Source: Oikopleura dioica (Eukaryota > Chordata > Appendicularia > Copelata > Oikopleuridae). From it: a DNA stretch of 64,000 bases. The notes below the pieces were generated by a model. It saw nothing but the letters and a program-made list of their open reading frames with translations, did no database searches and had not been told where the DNA came from. Position 1 is the first letter of the stretch, and every line of letters starts with the position of its first letter. A program made the translations under genes and the position numbers. This document shows positions 1-9,226 of this stretch, piece by piece. The stretch covers positions 5,278,501 to 5,342,500 of the forward strand of contig OU015568.1 in NCBI GenBank assembly GCA_907165135.1, given 5' to 3'.

Positions 1-1760
1 TACTGATACTCAGGGCCTGAGTCAGGTTATTATTAAATTTGCTGAGCAAAGATTGGATCATTTTTTCTGCATTTCTTGAAAAAAAGGTTCGTGAAAGCTC
101 ATTATAAATTTTGAAAACAGCTTACAAGCTTCCTAATCCATCACCCTTAATTTCCCATGATATAACATTGTGTCAAAATTTGATGCATTAGCGCACTTGT
201 CCGCGCTGGAATACTTTTTTCCCAGGTGTCAGGTCCAAACTCGCTAATTACTCAAAATAAGCCTCGTTACATAAAACCCCAACAAATACGCGGTCAAAGA
301 GCCAGAAAGAATTGAGTATTACTCAATCCGCTAGAAGGGCTTTTCCGGGCGAAAACAGAAAGGGCGGTGATTTTGCATAATCGCTGGGTTGCATCGTTGC
401 ACAATATTCAGGGTGAATTTCAACTGTCAAGGAAATGGAGATGAGTAAGGATTGTTTCTTGACAGAAAACATATGCTTTTGTCCAAAATGAAATTTATCA
501 AAGATTCGAGATAATGCCTGTTTTTCGACATTCTGCTCGAAAATCGAAAATTTTCTCAAGAAAAAAAGAAGATTGGCGCGAAAACTTGAGTCAGGGTCCC
601 TCGCAATTATTCTTGTGCTTGTTAACTGACACCCTTATTTTGTTGAAATCTTTGTTTTATAAAAGAAAGCCTGACTCAGAAATCCTGAGTCAGGATCCTT
701 AAAAAGCTTGAGGCTTAGGTTTTCAGGAACCTGAGTCAGGGTTTCTTTGATAAAACAGAGATTTCAACAAAAAAGGGTGTCAGTACACAAACTCAAAAAT
801 TACAGCGCTTTAAATTTTAGTTTAAAGCTTGTCACACGGTGTGACTCACACCATTAAAATCTGCGAAGAGCTAAATTTATGAAAGGGTTGACAAGTTGAG
901 TTACCAACAAAAATGCGTTTGACAGTTGAAACGGACTTGAGAAGATGCAATTACCCGTAAAAAAAGGGAGCTTTCAACTTGAAACTTTGACACAGTCTTT
1001 GTCTCCTTCTTGCGCTTTTGAGCTTGATCCGACGAGGGTTTAAACCTTTCAAGCATTGTCAAAACGATGAAGTTCTTTCTCACGCCCAAGCATCGAAAAT
1101 TTGTTTGTTTCAAAGTCGAACATCTTTAAATGGAACATTTTTTCTTCTTCCGGGAAATGAAGAGCCAATTTCTCAAAAATTTTGAAAACTTAAGATTTTC
1201 AAGTAGCTCTTGAGGGGAGAATTTTGACTGTAAACTTGCGCTTTTCCCTTTTTTCATCGATTTTTGGAAGAAAAAACTTGAAGAATTGAGAATTTTTGCA
1301 CTTGAGATAGAAATTCTTTTTTTTTTCGATCTTTCTTATTTTGAATGAAAAAAATTTTTTCTTTTAGAAAAATATTTATCCGGTGAAAATCCAGGATTGA
1401 CTGAATACAGCGTCGTTTCGTCAAATCCAAACACACATGTCCGGCAAACGTGGGGAGCAAGTGAAATCGTGCCGATCTAAGCCGATAACTTCGACGAGCC
1501 GTTTCATAATCCGCTCGAGCGACACTGCCAATTTGAAATGATTTCTTGATTTATCCAAGCGCGAAAAATTTATACATGTATTATTCTATTGCAAATTAGA
1601 AATTCTAGAGTAACTTTGACAATGAAACCTTAATTCAATGTAGACTTACTTTAATTTTCGTTTATAAATGATGAATTATCATGAAAACAAGGAAGAGAAC
1701 GAAGTGTAAGATCTATTAGTAAATCTATTTCCTAACAGTATAGCAGAGCCGAAAAAGACG
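1..1760. other. AT-rich, gene-free left edge with CTGAGTCAGG repeats
   Basis: I see no convincing gene here. The stretch holds several copies of the near-palindrome CTGAGTCAGG (about 15-24, 585-594, 668-694 and 728-738), often next to AACCTG or GGTCCC. The same words form the ends of inverted-repeat elements at about 43.48-43.64 kb and 59.79-59.89 kb, so this looks like a decayed cluster of that element. The short open frames here have poor codon structure. Confidence 0.5.
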
Positions 1761-1761
1761 T

Positions 1762-2214
1762 TTAAAATTCAGAGTATGCTTCTGAAACTTCACTTGAATC
1801 CGCTTCGTCAGATTGGCTCTCAAATGAGTTTTCTTCAATGTTGAGCTCGAGAGCGTTTTCCTCGTCGCTGGAATCCTGAAAAACTTGATTCTGCTGGCAG
1901 ATTTACTTTCTTTTTACCGATTGGCCCTGCACCATCATCCTTGATCCATCACTCGAAAGAAACTTGATCATGCCGACATATTGATGGACAGCGTTGACCG
2001 CCATCACATGATAATCCCCGTCTTCGTCGTCCATTTCTTCGATCCCGAAATCCAAGACTGTCATTGCATTTTGATCTTCTTCGATTTCTGCCGCGTCGAC
2101 TGCGTCATCTTCTCGCTCTGAAGCAGATCCGGAAATTCCTTCTTCGAAATTGTTGTCGTCCTTTTTATGATTTTTTAGTTCGCATAAAACATAAAATTCC
2201 TTAAAAATGGACAT
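1762..2214 (-). CDS. Hypothetical acidic protein, 2 exons
   Basis: The exons are 1918-2214 and 1762-1875, with a 42-bp GT-AG intron (1876-1917) in phase 0; the product is 136 residues. I do not recognise the family. The middle part is rich in Asp and Glu (EMDDEDGDYHV) and is followed by a more ordinary stretch (NAVHQYVGMIKFLSS). The second exon is again acidic and Ser-rich (DSSDEEN...SEVSEAYSEF). Such composition suits a nuclear or chromatin-associated adaptor, but that is inference only. The start is the first Met of the frame and is preceded by AT-rich DNA. The gene is divergent from the GST that starts 115 bp away at 2329, so the two may share a promoter region. Confidence 0.6.
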
Positions 2215-2328
2215 GGTTATTTAACACGTGATGGGAAAAATAAATTTTGTCGGTCAATATTTGACCATTGAAGCTCTTTTTGAGCATGCCAATAAAATAG
2301 TCACTTCCAATCAGAGAGAGCTAGAAAA

Positions 2329-3245
2329 ATGAGCAAACTAAAGCTTACTTATTTCGACTGCTACGGGCGCGGAGGAACTATCAGATTGTTTTTGAAGGTA
2401 TTTGAATGTATAAATTATAAATTGCTCTTAAAAATTCTTGTGTCAGCTAGCAAATGTGGATTTTGAAGACATTCTGATTCTAATGAATTCCTCATGGTTT
2501 GAGAATAAAGCGAATCTTGAACTTCCTCTTGGTCAGCTGCCAGTTCGAGAAATTGATGGGTTTCAGCTCTGTCAGACAGGGCAATCGAAAATTATGCTGC
2601 AAAGACAGGTTTCGCGGACCGAAATTGGGTCGGCAATAAATTTTGTGATTTTAGCGGGGTTGCTTGAGAAATGCTCGCTGACGGACGCAAAGGGAGAGAT
2701 GCTGTTGGAGACTCTTATCGACACGCGAACAAAGATTTGGATCGGTACTTTCGCCGTGCTTGCTGCTCAATTTCCGACTCTTCCGGGGACTCTTAGGCTT
2801 GTCGACGATACTGATGGTCCCTTTTCTTATTGAAAAAAGAAAGCCCTTTTTAACAATGTCTTTCAGAAAACAGGAAAAAACGAGCTGCTGCAATGGCAGA
2901 AATTTTCCGAAAAATGATGAACGCGAAAATCGCTGATTTCGAAAAAATTTCTCAGCCTCATTCAGTCCAACGAAAATTTCTGCGTCGGTGACTCGCTTAG
3001 CTCGATTGACATCCATGTTGTCTCTTATTACCACATACATCTTTTCTAAAGATGCTGTCATTGGCTTCGACTTTGAGGAGTTTTCTCCCAAGCTGTTCAA
3101 GGTATGAAAATTCTATTTCGGAGAGTAGTTCAAATTATCTTAGACGGCGGAAAATATCATCAGCAAAAACCAACAAATCAAAGACTTTGTTGATGAATTC
3201 CTCCCCTCGGGAAAGCCCTGTACTGCGATTGGAATTATGTACTGA
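2329..3245 (+). CDS. Sigma-class-like glutathione S-transferase, frame disrupted
   Basis: Exons read as 2329-2397, 2447-2744 (2609-2654 could be a further intron, but the match to the family is better if it is read through with a 1-base shift), 2797-3101 and 3144-3245. The N-terminus MSKLKLTYFDCYGRGGTIR carries the catalytic Tyr and the start of the thioredoxin-like fold. LGQLPVREIDG holds the cis-Pro, and the QTGQSK region corresponds to the QS glutathione-binding pair. The C-terminal helical domain includes NENFCVGDSLSSIDI, the GST N-capping region. GSTs of this class conjugate glutathione or isomerise prostaglandin H2 in the cytosol. About five single-base shifts in short A/T runs (near 2590, 2835, 2911, 2944 and 3043) are needed to keep the conserved protein open. 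They are either assembly homopolymer errors or recent pseudogenisation; splice sites and all segments in between look intact. Confidence 0.8.
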
Positions 3246-3323
3246 GCAAAAATCATCATCAAAGAATAAAAAATCAAGGAGGACTCTACTCAAGCTTTTT
3301 TCTGTTTCACAATCTCAAGAGAA

Positions 3324-3844
3324 TCATTCCTGTTCTATCTCTGCGTCCGCGAATCCCATTTCTTCATCATCCGTATCCTCGTACCCGTCGGAGTCAAAGC
3401 TCAAGCTTCCATATCCACCAATAGAGCTGAGAGCCAGAAAATCACGGCAACCATATTCGACATCGAAATCCGTATCCGACCCGTCCTCCTCTTCTTCTTC
3501 AAAGAGAGCGATTCCGTAGTCGAAATCAGCGCGTTTGAGGTCAAGTTGCGTTCCGGAAATGCGTCTTACAGTCGAGTGGCGCCAGTTTGACTTCGAAAAT
3601 CGTCGGTTTAGTCCAACGGAAGGCTTTCTGCGGCGATAGGCAAATCGAGGACGCGGTTTTCGAAGGTCTGTTTTCGAGCTTTTTTATTTAATTCTAGGGA
3701 AAAGTTTATTAACATTTTGTCATTGTGAAGCTCTGTGCCTAAATCACCATAAACACACAGAATCAGCGCATCTCTCAGCCCCCATTTTCCGATTTCAGCC
3801 CAAAAATTTGTAAAAATATTTTTTATTCCTCTTTTTGAAATCAT
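3324..3844 (-). CDS. Hypothetical protein with acidic C-terminus, exon structure uncertain
   Basis: The best supported part is the frame ending at the stop 3324-3326. It is open for about 115 codons (3324 to about 3668). It reads first as an Arg-rich segment (PRPRFAYRRRKPSVGLNRR), then LKRADFDYGIALFEEEEEDGS and an acidic tail ending FADAEIEQE. A Met-initiated segment in another frame (3608-3844) starts MISKRGIKNIFTNFWAEIG and could be the first exon, but I could not fix the junction. I recognise no family. The gene converges on the GST (stop at 3245). Its acidic, Ser/Gly-containing end resembles the composition of the gene at 1762-2214, but the two are not obviously homologous. The Arg-rich portion could be a shadow of another frame. 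Confidence 0.4.
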
Positions 3845-4243
3845 GCTGCTTTCTAAATCCCGATAATGAAATCAGGGGGGATAACTGTTATACGAGGATA
3901 ATAGTATTGACATCAAGTCAATAAAACTATTTGAAGCTAACTGTAAGCTTTTTTTAATCCAATTTATCGGCTCGAAACGAAAAACAAGCCTTCAGCCATT
4001 TATAAGTTATAACTACCTTAACTTATCAGATTTTGCCTTATTAATATTCTCATTTGTTAAATAAATGCCCGCATTAATGAATTTTATAAAGAATTAAAAA
4101 TATTTTTACCGAAAATTTTTCAAAATAAAAGAAAGAATTTTCCGTCTTGAATTTTAAAAGCCCCGCCCAACGAAATTCTGGGCGTAGCTAGTAGCTACTA
4201 TCTACTTCGAAATCTGAAAAATCAACAAAGAGAGAAAAAAAAA

Positions 4244-5984
4244 ATGGAAAGGCTTCAAAACAACTTTGTTTTTATTCTTGGCGGTTCAAGTGGAATTGGA
4301 AGAGCGATTCTTGAGCATTTTGGGTCAAAACTAGAGTCTTCGACAATCGTTTTTACGTGGAGAAGAAAGTCGGCGTTGGAGAAGATTGACTTTGGCTTTG
4401 TGAGGGGAGGAAATGAGGTTATTCCGGTAGAGCTGGATCTTGGGAAGGAATTCGAGGTGATGGCAGAGTTGGATAAATGGATCGGGAGCTGCAAAAGAGT
4501 GATTTTTGTTGCGTGTGCTTTTGAACTAGGAGCTGGTTTATTGACAGGCTGATATATGTCAATTTATAATTTTTGAGCCAAAAACTCTTACGACTTCTGA
4601 ACCATTGGAAAGGGTATGATCAAAGTGGTGTGAGTGGACTCAATGCTGCTCGAATTTCAAAGTGTAAGATTGAATTTTTAAGTTAGATCATTCTTAAGGG
4701 TGTCCCCAACGATTTTTTTAAAACAGGCTATACTTTGAGCTATTTTTTATAGAACTTCCTGAAGGCTTTTCGGCTAAAAGAAATATACTCATTATTATTT
4801 AGACCCTTTTCTATGCCATAAATTTGGCAGAATTTTGAAATTGTAATCTTTTAATCCCCTACCGCTTCTTCAAAGAGTTCTGATTTTTCTATTCTGACCA
4901 ATCTTTCAGATCGTTTTTCTCGAGTTCTACAAATTCAATTTTTAAATTTCGACCAGATCCTGATTCCTTGAACGCTCTTCTATGCCATAAATTTGACGGA
5001 TTTTTAAAATTTATCTGTATGCATCAGATACGATGCATTCTTTGAAGTAACGATTTTGCTGAAGTTTGACCTCAATTCTAGCGCTGTTCCTGAAATTCAA
5101 TTTGTCTCATTTTTACAGGAATAATAGCTTGATCTATTTTCAATCTCCCGGTACGCTCTGATTTTGCGTTGATAAGACCCTTAATCCCTTTTTCCGGCGC
5201 CAAAGTGCAGGTGTTTGCGACTTTTGGCGCACTGTTTGAAAGTGAAAAATTTGCGCTATCGTATTGATATAGGTATCATTGAATAGAGAATTTTTCAAGC
5301 TCTCAGAAAATATACAGGTCGATATATAAAATCGAAAGTTTGAAAATGACACTTTTTACAGTGCATTTCTATCGAGCCGTAATGCATTAGCGCTGTCATA
5401 GAAACAGTAATATCTCGAGAATCAGATGAGATATTTCAGATCTGAAAAAAGCTCTAGAATAAGCTTCCTTTAATTAACTGAAAAAAATTTGGTCATCAGA
5501 CTAAGATTAGTCGAATCCGATCGTTGGGGACACCCTTAATTTTATCAATTTAGATTTCAACACAAACGTCTCAAATTTCGTCGAAGTCTTCAATGCGATA
5601 AACCGTGCTCGTGGAAGCAAAGATTTCACTGTGTTCAATCTCGGCAGCAGTTTTGGCTACGAAGGCCCTTCATATGCCGCTGCTAATTGGAGCTTACAAT
5701 GCGTCGGAAAGGCTTCTAGGGGTATTTTTCTGCGAGCAGCTCAGCAAGAAAAGGGCGACTTTCGAATTCTGACACTTATGCCTGGCTTGGTCAAAACTGA
5801 AATGCTTCAGGAAGCAAAAGATCTTGGGATGAGTTCACGTGACATTTTTTGATTCTCGAAAAAGATGAAATCAATAATTTTAGATTCAGAAGAAGAAAGT
5901 TCTCCGTCCGAAATCGCCATAAGATCTTTCCAGCTATTGTTCGAAGACACAATAGATGAACCTTACTCTGTTTTTACTAAATAA
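4244..5984 (+). CDS. Short-chain dehydrogenase, sepiapterin-reductase-like
   Basis: Exons: 4244-4535, 4578-4663, 5554-5838 and 5884-5984. The product begins MERLQNNFVFILGGSSGIGRA, which holds the Rossmann Gly motif GGSSGIG for NADP(H). Exon 3 carries FNLGSSFGYEGPSYAAANWS and then the YxxxK-like region ending VGKASRG. The lysine is present, but the catalytic Tyr is replaced or shifted (W at the expected place), so activity is uncertain. GLVKTEM is the usual PG-x-V-x-T-x-M segment. The layout matches sepiapterin reductase, the last step of tetrahydrobiopterin synthesis, but other cytosolic SDRs remain possible. Exon 2 needs one extra A in the run near 4580 to stay in frame. Intron 2 (about 890 bp) holds a TTAA-flanked element; the other introns are 42-45 bp. 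The gene converges on the GT31 gene 208 bp away. Confidence 0.75.
4694..5539. mobile_element. TTAA-flanked inverted-repeat element, 846 bp
   Basis: Both ends read TTAAGGGTGTCCCCAACGA in inverted orientation, and TTAA is the apparent target duplication, as in piggyBac-type transposition. No transposase is encoded. Two internal copies of CTATGCCATAAATTTG (near 4811 and 4981) suggest an internal duplication. It fills most of intron 2 of the SDR gene. Confidence 0.85.
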
Positions 5985-6192
5985 AAACTATTTTATAAAT
6001 AGATAAAATTTATTCCTTAGTGTGTGTAAGCGGCAGTTTATAATAGATTCGGCACTTCGTTGCTTATTCCCTGAAAATTCTCGAAGTTTTCGTTCCAAGC
6101 ATTTTTCTGATGATCTTTTAATCTTCTTGTTCTTCCCTGAGTGCTTTTCAATCTTGGATAAAAAATTAAATGATTCATATTTTTGTTCTCAT

Positions 6193-8725
6193 TTACCTCT
6201 CCTCATCACAATTGAAATCTTTTGAGACGACGTTAGCAAAAGCAGCCGGCATGATTTCGCTGTCCCAAACCTTGTGGACGATGGTCAGGCCTCGGACAGT
6301 ACAGGTGTCGTGGATGGAGAAACCGTTCATGACGCCAGCGCAGATGGTCTCCGATCGAGCCATGTTTTCACTAAAATTATCGATGAAATAATTATTCCTT
6401 CAAAAGAACAAGCCTTTTGCCCATTTTTTCTATCAGCGTCCCGATCCAAACGTCATCCAGCGGCACTACCTGCACCTCCGTCGCCACTTTCGCCAGGTTC
6501 ATCGAAAACTCGCCAGTTGTCAGATATCCAGCGCCGGAAAAATAAAGAGGCCACTTTGGCTTCGGGTAGATTTGATTCGGGATAAAATACTTTGAGGTCG
6601 GTTCTCTGATGACAAGCTCGGGACCTTTTTTGCAGCCAATGGCTTCGATCGATGGTGAGTATTTGATTTTGGAGATTTCGTTGATGAGATTTTGAGGGAC
6701 CAATAAGATATCGTCATCACCTGGAAATTTTCAATAGAAAAAATGGTTCAAGATCGAAGATTCTCTGAGAATGATTATTTTACCTTTGAAGACAAAATCC
6801 GCGGAAGAGCATTTTTCTTTGATAAAACTCAAAAATGCCATGTCCTTGTAGGGCAAATTGTAATGACTTTCTTCAAAATCCAGCACCAACAAATCACCAT
6901 TTTTCGTCATTTCTTCTTTCAAATTAACATTTTCTTTCTGGCCGATGATGAAGACGACTTTGATTTGGAATCCGAGCTTGCTCCAGAGATCGTGGTTTAC
7001 CCATGTTTTTCGAATGGAATTTCGAAAGTTGACGGATTCGGGCATGGATTTTATCCCAAAAAGAATGGATTCGGTCGAGTTGTTAAAATCGCACGCTGAG
7101 GGAGAATGGACGGTAGAAAAGTCGAGCTTTGGGTTGAATTCAAGCAGTTTGTTGATATGCGTAAATTCAGCTAGAAATAGATTCGAATGAGAATAGATTC
7201 CAATTCGAAGAACTCAATTCTAGCGCAAACAGAAACTTACCCCGGTAAAGGCATCTTCCATTTGGCCGCCGAAACCGTTGATCTTTCAAATCTTCATATA
7301 AATTCTCCATTTGAGCAATATTGATCAGATGTTCCCCCTCAAGCTCATCGTTGCATTTCTCCAATTTCAGCATCCAGGAATGTTCTCCGTTTGAGCTCGA
7401 GTAAGAATCGCCGGCGCGAAGCTGAAATTCTCCGTTTTCGCGTGTTATTCCAAAACAGTCCTCCGATTTTATGCATTGCTTTTTGGCTTCTTCGAGAGTT
7501 TTGATACTTTTGCATTTATTTTTTGTGCAGCCCTAGAAGTAAATCAGTTTTTTTGAGTTTATCGATACTATACCGAAATATAAGTGTCCGGATAAAAGTT
7601 CCAATCTTGATCGTTGCCTGTGTCCAAATTGAGAGGGTAGCGGTCAATTCTCTCCGAAAGCTGGTCCAGAGAAGATTGCATATTGGCAACCGCCTTATTG
7701 AGTAAATATTCCTTCTCTTCGTTGAAGTTTGTTGCAGGCGCTAGAAATGGCTTGTCTTATTTTGGGGGTTCGATTAAGGGACCTGGGCGAGCAGCGCGGA
7801 GCCGAACTTCGCGGGCTCTCAGCTTATCTTAGAAGTGAGATTTCTAAGAATATCTTTTTGCAAATCATATCTACAAACATTAAGCTTTCTATACCTACTT
7901 TCAGAATTTCTCTATCATTACCGGTTGATGAACTAGAGAGAAAAAGAGAAGAGCAACTTCAAAAGGCATCAAGTCCTGCGAACTTAACTTTATCTTCCTG
8001 AAAATAGCACCATTGAAAAGCCCGTTAAATTCTGCACAGATTCCACCTAATGCGCAAATACGGGACAGTACCTATTGGCGATAGAGGCTAGATAAACAAG
8101 ATAACTGAGCGCGCGCTCAGCGGGAATCATGTCCCGGAAGGCCAAAATAGCTTCATCAGAGCGTCCTACTGCGCCGCGACCAGCTGAGCGCGCTAAGTAA
8201 CTTTGTATATTTGGCGTTACTTAGCGATAAGTACGTATTTAGCTTTGCGCATTAGGTGGAATCTGTGCAGAATTAAACGGGCTTTTCAATGGTCCTAGTT
8301 TCAGGAAGATAAAATTTGGTTTGCAGGACTTGATGCCTTTTGAAGTTGCTCTTCTCTTTTTCTCTCTAGTTCATCAACCGGTAATGATAGAGAAATTCTG
8401 AAAGTAGGTTTAGAAAGCTGAATGTTTGTTGATATGATTTGCAAAAAGAAATTCTTAAAAATCTCACTTCTAAGATAAGCTGCGAGCCCGTGAAGTTCGG
8501 CTCCGCGCTGCTCGCCCAGGTCCCTTAACATGATGAACCTTGAGTTGTTGAAAATTCAGCCTCGAGGGACAATGATTTTGCAAAAAGAATCACCAGCTAA
8601 AAATATGGAAAATTTCTTTTATTATTTTTCGTTTTATGAAAACATACGAAAAGAAAGCAGCAAAAACTCCCCAGCTTGAAAATATTCATCCTCTTCTCTT
8701 TTCCCAGCTTCCCATATCGCCACAT
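6193..8725 (-). CDS. Golgi beta-1,3-galactosyl/GlcNAc-transferase (GT31), 7 exons
   Basis: Exons: 8648-8725, 8539-8596, 7574-7740, 7241-7532, 6784-7170, 6410-6720 and 6193-6348, with phases agreeing throughout (482 residues). It is a type II membrane protein: a short basic tail, then a hydrophobic anchor split by intron 1 (SFCCFLF / LVILFAKSLS). A stem follows with a Cys-containing segment. The GT31 catalytic domain has FRNSIRKTW, the Mn2+-binding triad in GDDDILLV, PLYFSGAGYL and DDVWIGTLIEK. GT31 enzymes add Gal or GlcNAc in beta-1,3 linkage in the Golgi lumen; the exact acceptor cannot be told. The last junction is the least certain (alternative acceptor near 6369). Intron 2 (798 bp) contains a TTAA-flanked element starting about 10 bp after the donor. 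The start ATG at 8725 is chosen because it precedes the anchor. Confidence 0.85.
7774..8528. mobile_element. TTAA-flanked element with long inverted arms, 755 bp
   Basis: TTAAGGGACCTGGGCGAGC is found at the left end and its reverse complement at the right end. The arms extend about 270 bp each (7774-8040 and 8265-8528) and are nearly identical. Each arm contains an open frame (LGEQRGAEL...LSLPVDELERKREE) that mirrors the other. This is most likely chance coding inside the repeat, although codon-level similarity of the two arms could be tested. The unique core is about 220 bp. It lies in intron 2 of the GT31 gene. Confidence 0.85.
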
Positions 8726-8934
8726 TTGCGCTTTTTCTCTGTTCTGATTTAACTCGTACTTACGGAAATAAAAAATGTGCCGTAAGCCCGGTTTATTTCA
8801 ATTTTAAAGCTGGGAAACAAAGTTGTTTTTCGCAATTTCCGAGCCGCCACGTTAAGCGAAAACAAAGACGATTTTAAATGCAATCAAAAACAACAAATTT
8901 TTGTTTCTTTGAAAATATATTTTTTGAAAAAATA

Positions 8935-8975
8935 GAATATAACTTATATTATATATTATATTATATTATATAAGG
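8935..8975. repeat. TATATTA microsatellite
   Basis: A short run of TATAT and TATTA units (8936-8974) lies in the intergenic stretch 8726-9226, upstream of the GT31 start. I see nothing else of note in that stretch. Confidence 0.7.
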
Positions 8976-9226
8976 GTTACAAAAATAGATCAGAAATGGT
9001 CATTCTTCATCTTGAGCTTCTCATCATTTCTGTTTTTCGAGCCATCGATTGACGAATCTTCGTCTGTCGGCCGAAATCAGAATACGCCTTGGTACTTGTC
9101 GTTTTTCTCATTTGGAGCGTGCTCTTTGGAAGGAACTTGTTCAGCTCGTGTCGTTTTCGGAAGATGGCGATGCAGTTCTATTCAAGGGAAATCGATTTGA
9201 AGTGATAAAGATCTTCTTAGAGAAAT

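Noticed and set aside
2609-2654. GT-AG intron inside GST exon 2
   Set aside because: Removing it (46 bp) shifts the frame. Reading through the first part with one extra T near 2592 gives a better family-like peptide (AAKTAGLLEK), though part of this region may still be an intron.
2651-3100. 149-codon minus-strand open frame
   Set aside because: It is antisense to the GST exons, whose protein matches the family; codon composition is that of a shadow frame.
3052-3519. 155-codon plus-strand Ser-rich open frame
   Set aside because: It begins inside GST coding sequence in another frame and runs through the GST stop. Its Ser/Arg bias mirrors the acidic minus-strand gene.
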